From a virus, in the IMG/VR virus record IMGVR_UViG_3300040781_000253, positions 1 through 42,063 of that record: 42,063 bases of DNA. One strand, given 5' to 3'. Position numbers and translations under genes: made by a program. The notes under the pieces are model-generated. The model ran no database searches and was not told where the DNA came from. It saw nothing but the letters and a program-made list of their open reading frames with translations. Of the stretch, positions 1 through 7,282 are shown piece by piece (position 1 is the stretch's first letter; each line of letters begins with the position of its first letter).

Positions 1-10
1 AAAAAAATAA

Positions 11-38
11 TTGACAAAATCGTTCATTTAAATTTGAT
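11..38 (+). promoter_or_regulatory. sigma70-like promoter of the stable-RNA operon
   Basis: A perfect TTGACA (-35) at 11-16 is followed after 16 bp by TTTGAT (-10, 4 of 6 consensus bases) at 33-38. The tmRNA 5-prime end at 43 lies 5 bases after the -10 box, where transcription would be expected to start. This suggests that the mature 5-prime end is at or very near the transcription start. The -10 box is weak. Confidence 0.6.
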
Positions 39-42
39 TAAT

Positions 43-443
43 GGGGACGTATTGGTTTCGACGTTGTGATGAAAGAGATTGTAAAGCATGTGTGAGTGGG
101 CTGGCTCACTAAAAAGCCTAAAGCAAATATAAATGCAAAAGAAGAAAATAATGTTATTTCTCCAGTATTTGGTTTCTCAAACCATGAGGTACTTGAAGCT
201 GTAGCATAACCCAAACCGAATCCTTTACTAAAGTATCTGTGAGTAGGTAAAGGTATTAAAATGCAGATCGTCAGTATTAAATAGTGTGAGTCTTACTATT
301 AATATGGTGTTTAAGTGGCTCTGAGATTAAAGAACGTTTGTTATGTGTCGTTTTTTAATTAAATACTAAACAGATAACTAAACATGTAGAAAAGCAATTT
401 TTTTACATAGCGGACAAGAGTTCGACTCTCTTCGTCTCCACCA
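43..443 (+). ncRNA. ssrA: transfer-messenger RNA (tmRNA)
   Basis: The RNA rescues stalled ribosomes: it acts as an alanyl-tRNA, then as a short mRNA that adds a degradation tag. The 5-prime end GGGGACG (43-49) pairs with CGTCTCC (433-439), including the G3-U70 pair recognised by alanyl-tRNA synthetase. A T-arm (AAGAG, loop TTCGACT, CTCTT) precedes it, and an A discriminator plus encoded CCA end at 443. The start matches the conserved tmRNA 5-prime domain (GGGGACGTATTGGTTTCGACG-like). An in-frame tag reading frame sits at 135-209, and 210-400 would hold the pseudoknot region. Length is 401 nt, a normal one-piece tmRNA. It heads an operon with a hairpin and tRNA-Gln. Phage-encoded tmRNAs are known but uncommon. 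Confidence 0.95.
135..209 (+). other. tmRNA-encoded proteolysis tag reading frame
   Basis: The likely resume codon GCA (135-137) follows ATAAAT, at the place of the conserved TAGTC-GCA of other tmRNAs. Reading from it gives 24 codons and a TAA: the tag starts AKEENNVISP, continues VFGFS and ends NHEVLEAVA. An in-frame upstream GCA at 123 would give 28 codons. Most bacterial tags are 8-15 residues and end in LAA or VAA. This one is about twice as long and ends in AVA. Long tags are known mainly from mollicutes and some phages. Confidence 0.8.
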
Positions 444-494
444 TTTTTATATTTTAGTTTCTCCCTCTATAGGTCGGAGACTTCTAAGTTGGTA

Positions 495-582
495 CTTTTA
501 TATTTGAGAGTGAATGAAGTAGAACATGATGTGTTGCAAAACTTCCCATGTGACTACCGCTCTTTATTCTCAAATATAAAGG
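495..582 (+). ncRNA. candidate structured RNA (long hairpin) between tmRNA and tRNA
   Basis: A 13-bp perfect inverted repeat (497-509 with 568-580) extends outward by C495-G582 and T496-G581, and inward with A-U, G-C and G-U pairs to about 18 bp (497-514 with 563-580). Inside it, GTAG (519-522) can pair with CTAC (554-557), and ACATG (524-528) with CATGT (547-551). No tRNA cloverleaf or convincing reading frame explains it. It lies in the same transcription unit as the tmRNA and tRNA-Gln, so it may be a processing spacer or a separate small RNA. The flanking parts of the stretch 444-802 hold only the tRNA, the terminator and a promoter. Confidence 0.4.
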
Positions 583-586
583 TTTT

Positions 587-660
587 AGTCCTATCGTCCA
601 ATGGCAGGACAACGGATTTTGGTTCCGTTGATTGTGGTTCGAATCCACATAGGACTTCCA
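587..660 (+). tRNA. tRNA-Gln (anticodon UUG)
   Basis: A full cloverleaf can be drawn. The acceptor AGTCCTA (587-593) pairs with TAGGACT (650-656), and the D stem GTCC pairs with GGAC. The anticodon stem ACGGA/TCCGT (612-616/624-628) carries the loop TTTTGGT, giving anticodon TTG at 619-621, and the T arm TGTGG-TTCGAAT-CCACA is present. Discriminator T657 is followed by an encoded CCA (658-660). It reads CAA and, by wobble, CAG codons. CAA is the usual Gln codon in these AT-rich genes. It is co-transcribed with the tmRNA. Confidence 0.96.
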
Positions 661-695
661 TTTTTAAGTAGAGAGGGACTCTACTAATGCGTTTC

Positions 696-730
696 GAGCT
701 GGATCTGTTGGCGTCCAGCTCTTTTTTATT
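696..730 (+). terminator. rho-independent terminator of the RNA operon
   Basis: The perfect 8-bp stem GAGCTGGA (696-703) / TCCAGCTC (714-721) with a 10-base loop is followed at once by six T residues. It lies 36 bases after tRNA-Gln and 2 bases before the next promoter. Confidence 0.9.
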
Positions 731-732
731 TC

Positions 733-761
733 TTGACATCTTTTTATACATATGATATAAA
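733..761 (+). promoter_or_regulatory. sigma70-like promoter of the HU-like gene
   Basis: TTGACA at 733-738, a 17-bp spacer and TATAAA at 756-761 form a near-consensus promoter, with an extended -10 TGA directly before it. The HU-like start codon is about 40 bases downstream. Confidence 0.8.
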
Positions 762-802
762 CTTTATGCAATGTGCATTTTTTATTAATTAGGAGAAAGA
801 TT

Positions 803-1087
803 ATGAACAAAAAAGAATTTATTTCAGAAGTACAGGAAAATTTAGGTGAGACAGTAGTATCTAAAGCTATCATTGAGGAAGTATTTGACGCAATATTCTT
901 GACACTTAAAGAAACTATTGATAATGAAGATTTTCTTACTGTTAATGGTTTTGGTAAGTTTAGCTTTAATCAAACTGAACCAAGAGTTGGTCGTAATCCA
1001 AGTACTGGTGAGAGTGTTGATATTGAAGCCAAAAGACAAATTAAATTTAAGCCTTCTAATACTTTAAAAGAGTATCTCAATTCCTAA
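803..1087 (+). CDS. HU/IHF-family DNA-bending protein
   Basis: This 94-residue protein binds and bends DNA as a dimer. It starts MNKKEFISEV, has the HU core VNGFGKFSF, and carries the DNA-inserting arm motif RVGRNPSTGE near residues 64-73, followed by IKFKPSNTLKEYL. Length is standard for HU (about 90 residues). The ATG at 803 has AGGAGA at 791-796. An in-frame ATG at 773 is rejected because it lacks a ribosome binding site and lies too close to the promoter. The gene has its own promoter. Phage HU homologues such as SPO1 TF1 act in replication, packaging or transcription, and which applies here cannot be told. Confidence 0.93.
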   Translation: MNKKEFISEVQENLGETVVSKAIIEEVFDAIFLTLKETIDNEDFLTVNGFGKFSFNQTEPRVGRNPSTGESVDIEAKRQIKFKPSNTLKEYLNS

Positions 1088-1107
1088 AATAAATCATAAA
1101 AATTAAA

Positions 1108-1136
1108 TTGACATTAAAGTATAAATATAATATATC
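1108..1136 (+). promoter_or_regulatory. composite promoter: TTGACA element plus late-like TATAAATA
   Basis: TTGACA at 1108-1113 has TATATC at the 17-bp position (1131-1136). A T4-late-like TATAAATA lies at 1120-1127 in the same gap. A leader box TTTGTTACTA (1147-1156) follows. Either or both promoters may serve the recombination/replication genes at 1185-4373. Confidence 0.5.
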
Positions 1137-1184
1137 TTATTTACAATTTGTTACTAAGAGTTTTAAAATTAACGGAGAAATCAA

Positions 1185-1574
1185 ATGAAATCAATGTCTT
1201 TAAACAATGAAAAATTAAGATCCTATTCTAACATTGTTAAGATCATCAATGGTTTATTACATGTTGATGATAATGTTTATTCAATTCGTAATATCGATAA
1301 AATAGAAGCTATAAAATCAATTGATAAAAGAATAACTGAGTATAAAGGGTTTAAAGATAGATACATACAAAAAGATGTTGTAGAAGCAAGATCTGGTATG
1401 CACACTAAAAAAATAACTGTACCAGATTTTAAATCTACAACAATTGAAGTTGGTATGTCATTTAACATTTATTTTGGTGAGCATTGGGTTCCTTTATATT
1501 TTAAAGATAAAGAAGATGCTGTTAAATTTAGAAATGAATTAATAGCAGTAAAAGGTAAAATAGAAAGTAATTAA
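1185..1574 (+). CDS. hypothetical protein, 129 aa
   Basis: Not recognised. The protein is soluble, lysine-rich and without membrane segments or cysteines. The second half (IEVGMSFNIYFGEHWVPLYFKDKEDAVKFRNEL) looks like an alternating beta-strand domain followed by a helix, as in PH-like or ubiquitin-like small folds, but this is only a reading of the pattern. The start is chosen from AACGGAGAAATCAA just before ATG 1185. It is the first gene of a unit continuing into the recombinase 22 bases later, so a role in recombination or replication is possible from context only. Confidence 0.75.
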   Translation: MKSMSLNNEKLRSYSNIVKIINGLLHVDDNVYSIRNIDKIEAIKSIDKRITEYKGFKDRYIQKDVVEARSGMHTKKITVPDFKSTTIEVGMSFNIYFGEHWVPLYFKDKEDAVKFRNELIAVKGKIESN

Positions 1575-1576
1575 TT

Positions 1577-1586
1577 TTTGTTGTTA
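1577..1586 (+). promoter_or_regulatory. leader box TTTGTTGTTA before the recombinase ribosome binding site
   Basis: The 10-base box is directly followed by GGAGA and the ATG at 1597. The same box, allowing one or two changes, occurs in at least nine other leaders in this window (see findings). Confidence 0.45.
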
Positions 1587-1596
1587 GGAGAATAAT

Positions 1597-2787
1597 ATGG
1601 GTCTTTTAGATTTTATGCCAAAAGATGCTTTAAGTAGCTTAGAAGATATAGATGAAATAGAGTTTTATGATACAGGTGTTCTTGTATTAAATTTTATGAT
1701 AGGTGGGTCAATGTTTCGAGGTATTCCATCAAGGTTTACTACTTTTGCATCTCCACCACATGTAGGTAAATCTTTAATAGGTTATCAAATTTGTAGAAAT
1801 TTTTTAAAATTAGATGATGAAAATGAAGTTTTAATATATGACACTGAGTCAGCTATTGATAAAATTGGTTTAAAACAATTATTTGGTAAAAACTCAGATA
1901 GAGTTTTTGTAGTAAATACAAAACAAAAAATTAATATTGTTGAGAATTTTTCAGTACATGTTAGACAGTTATTAGATGGTAAGAAAAAAAATTATGATGG
2001 TGAGAGATCAAATCTTTTGGTTGTTATTGATAGTATGGCTGGTTTTAAATCTCAAAAAGTTGTTGAGATGCATGAGAAGGGTGATGATACTGCTCAATGG
2101 CACACACAAAAAATATTATCAGATATTATGCCTGTTATAGCAAATGATTTCTCTGATATGAAGATACCAGTTTATATAACCGCACATGCAAAACCTAAAG
2201 TAATGGCTAATCGTTATGAAGATCCTTTAAAGATTGTTGGTGTACAGGCACTTGAGTTCTTTTCATCTAATATATATCAAATGACAAAAGTGCAATTAGC
2301 TGAAGATAGAGATGGTGGTACAACTGCCAGATGCAAACCTAAAAAATCAAGATTTTGTTCATCTAATTTTAAAATGGATTTAGATATATTTTATAAGGAT
2401 GGTATACGTAAGGACTCTTATCTTTTAGAATTAATGAAAAAAGAAAAGTTAATAACAGGTCAAAGTAATGGAACATATCGGGGTGTAGGTGCTTTAAAAG
2501 GTATGGAATTTACAGGAGCATTAACTCGTAAAAAACCAATTGATGAATGTATGGGTATGGAATATCTTGAGAAATTAGATGATTATTTAATTAGTAAATA
2601 CAGATTAGGATCTCAAAAAATACAGGAATTAGATGAAGAAGATATATCAATGTCTTATACAAAAGAAGATATTTATGATATGGATATGAAAGAGTTAAAG
2701 ACATTATACTCTTCTCTTAATAGGGGTAAAACTTGTTTAATAACTGATGTTGATAAATTAAGAAGAAGAATTATAAAAAAAATATGA
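1597..2787 (+). CDS. uvsX: UvsX/RecA-like strand-exchange recombinase
   Basis: The protein would coat single-stranded DNA and drive strand exchange in phage recombination, repair and recombination-dependent replication. At 396 residues it matches T4 UvsX (about 390). The RecA core shows a Walker A SPPHVGKS (residues 52-59), DTESAIDK near 86-93 (the RecA glutamate region), Walker B NLLVVIDSMAG near 138-148, and YITAHAKPK near 191-199 at the position of RecA motif 4/L2. The first Walker A residue is Ser rather than Gly, a loosening also seen in UvsX-type proteins. The C-terminal 100 residues are charged and less conserved. Its stop overlaps the next start (ATGA). Confidence 0.85.
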   Translation: MGLLDFMPKDALSSLEDIDEIEFYDTGVLVLNFMIGGSMFRGIPSRFTTFASPPHVGKSLIGYQICRNFLKLDDENEVLIYDTESAIDKIGLKQLFGKNSDRVFVVNTKQKINIVENFSVHVRQLLDGKKKNYDGERSNLLVVIDSMAGFKSQKVVEMHEKGDDTAQWHTQKILSDIMPVIANDFSDMKIPVYITAHAKPKVMANRYEDPLKIVGVQALEFFSSNIYQMTKVQLAEDRDGGTTARCKPKKSRFCSSNFKMDLDIFYKDGIRKDSYLLELMKKEKLITGQSNGTYRGVGALKGMEFTGALTRKKPIDECMGMEYLEKLDDYLISKYRLGSQKIQELDEEDISMSYTKEDIYDMDMKELKTLYSSLNRGKTCLITDVDKLRRRIIKKI

Positions 2788-2942
2788 AAAATGAAAATGA
2801 GACTCAGATCAAAAAATTAATGAATGAGAGTGGTAAAGGTTATGCTTTTTGTTCGATAGCTTATTATTTTAATAATCGCAATTATGAGGAAGCATATAAA
2901 TTTTTAAAGGAAAATAAATCATTAAGAACCATAGCAAAATAA
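2784..2942 (+). CDS. 52-aa protein resembling the EF-Ts N-terminal (UBA-like) domain
   Basis: The reading frame starts at an ATGA overlap with the recombinase and ends 3 bases before the helicase, so it is translationally coupled on both sides. The protein (MKNENETQIKKLMNESGKGY... EEAYKFLKEN...) follows the TS-N/UBA pattern of elongation factor Ts: I-K-x-L, then a Ser-Gly-x-Gly turn (residues 16-19), Cys23, Ala26, then an N-x-E-E-A-x-x-x-L-K-E helix (33-43). In EF-Ts this three-helix domain contacts EF-Tu. A stand-alone copy is unusual. The similarity is a by-eye pattern match over about 36 residues. An unrelated small three-helix protein remains possible. Confidence 0.7.
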   Translation: MKNENETQIKKLMNESGKGYAFCSIAYYFNNRNYEEAYKFLKENKSLRTIAK

Positions 2943-2945
2943 AAT

Positions 2946-4373
2946 ATGAGTAAAAATAAAAAGATTAAAAAATCCCCAATATCTGATTTAATGGTATTTA
3001 GATTATTTATGTTTAATGATCTATATAGATCTAAGATGTTACCAATTATAAAATCTGAATATTTTGAAGATCCCAATATGAAAGAGATTTTTGAAAAAGT
3101 TATTGAGGTATTTGAAAAAAATAATAAATTCCCAAAAAGTATTAAAGGTATTGTATATCGTAATCATTGGGGTAATAAGAAAGATGTTTTACAAGAAAAA
3201 TTAGACATTGTTAATGTTGACAAAAAAGAACTTGAGCTTATACCTGTAGAAGACTATTTAGAGTCAATACAAGTATGGTTGCAAGGTAAGGCTTTTGTAA
3301 ATGTTATTAAAAGTGGTTTTAATACATTAAATGATGTCGGGAGTGTTGATTTTTTGGATTATTCGGATCGTATTAAAAAAATATCAAAATTGAGTTTTGA
3401 TACAGAAATTGGTTTAAATCTTAGAGATAATAAGAAAATAATTGATATTTATCAAAAATCATCGCCTAAAATAAAAATGAATAATGAACATTGGGATTAT
3501 GTTACTGCTGGTGGTTGTGCAGTTGGTACTTTAAATGTTTTAATGGGAATGAGTCATAGTGGTAAATCAAGACATATGATTAATATGGCTATGGATTATA
3601 TAAAAGATCCTAATACTAATGTCCTCTACATTTCACTTGAGATGACTAATCGACAAATGATGGAAAGATTTGATTCGTTATTATTAAATACAACAACAAA
3701 AGAACTGAGAGAGTTAATTTTATCAAATGATGAGGATAAAATTGCTTTATATGAACAAGCTAAAGATAAATTATTAGCTAAAATGGGTCAAATAGTCGTT
3801 AAACGTTATCCAGCATCAACCGCAAATATAATTGATTTTAGCAACTTAATGTATAATCTTAGAGCGCAAAATTTCGTACCAAGAGTTGTTTTTATTGATT
3901 ATTTAGGCACTGGTACTACAAGTGACTCACTTAATTTATCTTCGCATGAGCTTGGTCGAAAAATAGCCGAGCAATATAGAGATTTTTTTGAGCAAGAGCA
4001 AGTCGTAGGTTGGACATCAGTTCAAACATATCAAGGTACTCAAAAATCACAAAAAGACATGAATATGTTTGATGTTGCAGGTTCTAAAGCAATAGCGGCA
4101 ACTGCGGATTTATTTGGTGTTATAAAGCAACCACCATCATTAGTTAAGACTAATCAACAAATTATAACCCTTGATAAGAATAGAGAAGAGGGTATCATAG
4201 GTACAGGTATCATATATCAGTTAGGTAATCCAAAATTTAAAGTGACTTCAATTGGCATACGTAATAGTGTTGAGTCAGATGAAGAAGAAACTGAGATTAA
4301 AGATGAAAAAGGGTCTAATAGTGTTCGTAATGCATCTAACCTTCGTAATAAATATTTAAGAAGACGTAAATAA
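2946..4373 (+). CDS. DnaB/gp41-type replicative DNA helicase
   Basis: A hexameric 5-prime to 3-prime helicase at the replication fork. Residues 1-150 form an N-terminal helical region of the DnaB/gp41 kind. The RecA-like motor follows with Walker A GMSHSGKS (about 201-208), VLYISLEMTNRQM with the catalytic Glu (about 229-241), Walker B VVFIDYLGTG (about 314-323), and the sensor region WTSVQTYQGTQ (about 357-367). The C-terminal tail is basic (LRNKYLRRRK). The 475-residue length is typical. It follows the recombinase and mini-protein as one unit. T4 arranges replication and recombination functions in the same early/middle region. Confidence 0.88.
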   Translation: MSKNKKIKKSPISDLMVFRLFMFNDLYRSKMLPIIKSEYFEDPNMKEIFEKVIEVFEKNNKFPKSIKGIVYRNHWGNKKDVLQEKLDIVNVDKKELELIPVEDYLESIQVWLQGKAFVNVIKSGFNTLNDVGSVDFLDYSDRIKKISKLSFDTEIGLNLRDNKKIIDIYQKSSPKIKMNNEHWDYVTAGGCAVGTLNVLMGMSHSGKSRHMINMAMDYIKDPNTNVLYISLEMTNRQMMERFDSLLLNTTTKELRELILSNDEDKIALYEQAKDKLLAKMGQIVVKRYPASTANIIDFSNLMYNLRAQNFVPRVVFIDYLGTGTTSDSLNLSSHELGRKIAEQYRDFFEQEQVVGWTSVQTYQGTQKSQKDMNMFDVAGSKAIAATADLFGVIKQPPSLVKTNQQIITLDKNREEGIIGTGIIYQLGNPKFKVTSIGIRNSVESDEEETEIKDEKGSNSVRNASNLRNKYLRRRK

Positions 4374-4382
4374 TTAAATCAA

Positions 4383-4390
4383 TATAAATA
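4383..4390 (+). promoter_or_regulatory. T4-late-like promoter box TATAAATA
   Basis: TATAAATA lies 28 bases before the first baseplate gene and in the only gap between the helicase and the virion module. T4 late promoters consist of this octamer at -10, read by gp55-programmed polymerase. The octamer occurs by chance in AT-rich DNA, so the call rests on its repeated placement before virion genes. Confidence 0.6.
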
Positions 4391-4418
4391 TCATTAATAA
4401 TACAAAAGGGAGTTATTA

Positions 4419-4793
4419 ATGGTATTTAAAGATATTGATTTAACATTTAATAATGTTTACAATGGATTATCTGTTCTTGAGGGTGATAATGCAGTTATAC
4501 AATTAGTGAATGATGCAGTAAAAACTAGATTAGGCGAAGTTCTATATGATCCAACAATTGGTAGTGCAACATTAGATTATGCTCAAGGTACTCGTAATTC
4601 AATGAGTTTAAATTTTCTTAGAGATGAGATTTATTTTGCACTTTTAAATGAAACAGAAATAAAATGTTATAAAAAAAATATTTTAGTTTCACTTAATGAT
4701 AAAGATAAATCATTTGTGGTGAGAATTGCTTTTAGTATTAAAAGCGAAGATAGAACAATAACTACCAATGTAATATTTAACTTTAACAAATAG
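4419..4793 (+). CDS. baseplate wedge protein, gp25-like
   Basis: A 124-residue protein of the T4 gp25/GPW lysozyme-like wedge family. It opens FKDIDLTF, then has the family pattern of an internal helix (VIQLVNDAVKTRLGEVLYDPTIGS, with R-x-G-E and P-x-x-G) followed by beta strands. In T4, gp25 joins the gp6 ring and starts sheath polymerisation. It is first in the virion block, just before the gp6-like gene as in many contractile tails. Start ATG 4419 has GGGAG 8 bases upstream. Confidence 0.85.
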   Translation: MVFKDIDLTFNNVYNGLSVLEGDNAVIQLVNDAVKTRLGEVLYDPTIGSATLDYAQGTRNSMSLNFLRDEIYFALLNETEIKCYKKNILVSLNDKDKSFVVRIAFSIKSEDRTITTNVIFNFNK

Positions 4794-4802
4794 GATCATA
4801 TT

Positions 4803-7274
4803 ATGGCAGAAAAGAAAAATACATTTAATCTTCCGATTGAATATGCTAATTTAGATTTTTCATTATTGGAGTCAGCATTTATAGATTTCTTTAAAAATAA
4901 TCCAGAATCACCATTTACTGATTATCGCCATGATGGTGCTGGTATGAAGAATATGCGTAAATTAATTGTGTATATGCTTCATTATCTTAATTTCTATCTT
5001 AATTTGGGTATTAGTGAGAATTATTTAAGTAAAGCTATTTTGGAAGATAACGTGTATAAATTAATTAAAAATTTTAATTTTATACCATTTGGTAAAACAC
5101 CTGCTAGATCATATATGGAAATCAAATTTTATAGAGGTAGAACAAATCTAACAAGACTAACAGTTGCTTCTACGGTAGGTTTTGTGTTAAATGAAACAAT
5201 ATATGATAATGCCGTACCAGCTTCAGCAACAAAGTCTGGAGAATTGTTAATTATAGATGCAACAAATAATTATCTTTATATTGATCAAACAGTTGGATCG
5301 ATTTTTACTGGTGCTGATACTGCATATGGCAGTATGGCTTCAAGTGCAATTGGTGCTGTTGCTTCCTCACAAGATTATTACTCAACTGATGATGCTAGTA
5401 ATTTCACATTAAAATTTACTCATGCTGTTTATGATTCAGGTGATTATGGTGTACCAACAATGAGAGATGTATATCAGGAAAGTGAGTATATACAGAGTGT
5501 GCTTGATATTTACAATGAAAACAAGGTTATTTTAAATATTGAACCTTATATTGATACTACTAATTACAGAAGATATTTAAAGGCAAAAATACCTTTAATG
5601 CAAGCTAATTGGAGAACTGTTGAAATTAATAATATTGCTGATATAACTGAGTTAGACGGATCGCAGAAATTATATTTAACAGTTGATGGTTTAAAGGACG
5701 TTAATAGTGAATATAAAGATGCAGTATTAAAAGAAACAGTAAGAGTTTTCGTTTTACCATCTGGTTATAGTAATTGGACTACTGAGTCTATAGAGTTTAC
5801 AAATATTATGGATCAGCCTTTATCTGCTAATTTAAATCAATTTAAATTAAACTATGATCAGACATATGGTCTTTATGTAAAATTTAATATAAGTAATTTT
5901 TCAAAGGAATTACAAACTGGTGATAAACTAAGAGCTATTTTCGCAACAACAAAAGGTGATGATATCAATGACGTTGAAGGTACAAATGAGTTTAATCCGA
6001 CTGCTGGTAATATGGCTGATATAGGTTATCTTCAGATCAATGAAACGAATGGATCAACTTTATATGAAACAGAATTAGGTGTGGTTGCAGTTGGTAGTAA
6101 TACTTATAGTGAAGGTGGTTCAAATTATGATGCAATAACTCTTAGGATGGTTGATGAAAATGATAATTTAGATACTTTTGATGATGGTCAGGCTAAACAA
6201 GATTTGGACTCAATAAAAGAAATAGCACCATTATATTATAATGCACAAGGAAGGGCAATAATAGCTGATGATCTCTACCCAATAGTGAAATCAAAATTTA
6301 CAGAATTTAGAGATATTGCTGTTTGGGGAGGTCACACAGAATTTTTAGATTTAAATCAAGTTTTAAATGATGCTTTTGATGATAACGATATTACTGCTCC
6401 ATCATCATTAACATTATCTGAATTTAAATTAGCATTCAGACAGGCGAATTATCAAGTAAGTAAATATGGTTTGTTAGCAGTAGAATCTATAATAGATTCA
6501 TCAATAAACAGTGGTGACTATAAACCGGATTTAGGTCATTTTTACTATTCTCTTATAGGTCAGAATTTTGATTTTGAAACTCAAGCATCTACATACTCAA
6601 TGATAGAAGATTTTATAGATGGTAAGAAAATAGAAACAATATTTATGAAACATATGTACCCAACATATCTTTGTATGAATATTAATTTGGTTTTAAAAGT
6701 TAATAAGGCATATACTAATAATATCAGTGCATCTGATTTAAAACAAAGAATAAGAGACTATGTGAACACAAAAACTTATTATGCAAAGAAAACTTTCAAT
6801 ATCGAAGATTTAAAATCAGTAATACAAGATTATGATGAGATTAGTTTAGTAACATCACTTAATATTACATATAATGCAAAAATAAAACCAACCGCTGTTT
6901 CCGTACCATTAACACCTACTATAAGCGAATACACATATCTTAGAGTATTTAATCAATTAACAGGTGATATTGGTAGTTCATCAGTTATTAATGCTGTTGA
7001 TAATAATGGAAAACAGTATAGATTCTATTCAGACTCATCTAGCACACCAGTTATCAAAATTCAAGATGTTGCTTCTGGAGTTATATATACTCAAACATCA
7101 TGGTTATTTAATGAGAACTTAGGTATGCTGAGATTTCAATATGATTTTAATGATGCGGATTATGTTTATATAAATAATATTCCTATAAGAAATCTAAATA
7201 ATCAAATTTTATCAAATAAAGAATGTATTTTGGGTGTTGAATTCGTAGATGATATTAATATCATATTAACATAG
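4803..7274 (+). CDS. baseplate wedge protein, gp6/J-like
   Basis: This 823-residue protein would form the baseplate ring by dimerising, like T4 gp6 or P2 gpJ. The N terminus (LPIEYANLDFSLLESAFIDFF, FTDYRHDGAGM..LIVYMLHYLNFYLN) matches the gp6 pattern of a helical N-terminal domain. The C-terminal third (KQRIRDYVNTKTYYAKKTFNIEDL..VIQDYDEI) matches the J-like C-terminal strand/helix module. Around residues 140-190 a small insert resembles the SGA module found in three other virion proteins here. Position directly after gp25-like supports the call. Full homology over the middle part could not be judged by eye. Confidence 0.75.
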   Translation: MAEKKNTFNLPIEYANLDFSLLESAFIDFFKNNPESPFTDYRHDGAGMKNMRKLIVYMLHYLNFYLNLGISENYLSKAILEDNVYKLIKNFNFIPFGKTPARSYMEIKFYRGRTNLTRLTVASTVGFVLNETIYDNAVPASATKSGELLIIDATNNYLYIDQTVGSIFTGADTAYGSMASSAIGAVASSQDYYSTDDASNFTLKFTHAVYDSGDYGVPTMRDVYQESEYIQSVLDIYNENKVILNIEPYIDTTNYRRYLKAKIPLMQANWRTVEINNIADITELDGSQKLYLTVDGLKDVNSEYKDAVLKETVRVFVLPSGYSNWTTESIEFTNIMDQPLSANLNQFKLNYDQTYGLYVKFNISNFSKELQTGDKLRAIFATTKGDDINDVEGTNEFNPTAGNMADIGYLQINETNGSTLYETELGVVAVGSNTYSEGGSNYDAITLRMVDENDNLDTFDDGQAKQDLDSIKEIAPLYYNAQGRAIIADDLYPIVKSKFTEFRDIAVWGGHTEFLDLNQVLNDAFDDNDITAPSSLTLSEFKLAFRQANYQVSKYGLLAVESIIDSSINSGDYKPDLGHFYYSLIGQNFDFETQASTYSMIEDFIDGKKIETIFMKHMYPTYLCMNINLVLKVNKAYTNNISASDLKQRIRDYVNTKTYYAKKTFNIEDLKSVIQDYDEISLVTSLNITYNAKIKPTAVSVPLTPTISEYTYLRVFNQLTGDIGSSSVINAVDNNGKQYRFYSDSSSTPVIKIQDVASGVIYTQTSWLFNENLGMLRFQYDFNDADYVYINNIPIRNLNNQILSNKECILGVEFVDDINIILT

Positions 7275-7282
7275 GTGTAAAG

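Noticed and set aside
455-490. Second tRNA between tmRNA and tRNA-Gln
   Set aside because: The region has no T-loop GTTCGA motif and no acceptor stem. A cloverleaf could not be drawn.
489-671. 60-codon open frame across the hairpin and tRNA-Gln
   Set aside because: It overlaps the tRNA and the long inverted repeat, has no ribosome binding site and no protein-like pattern.
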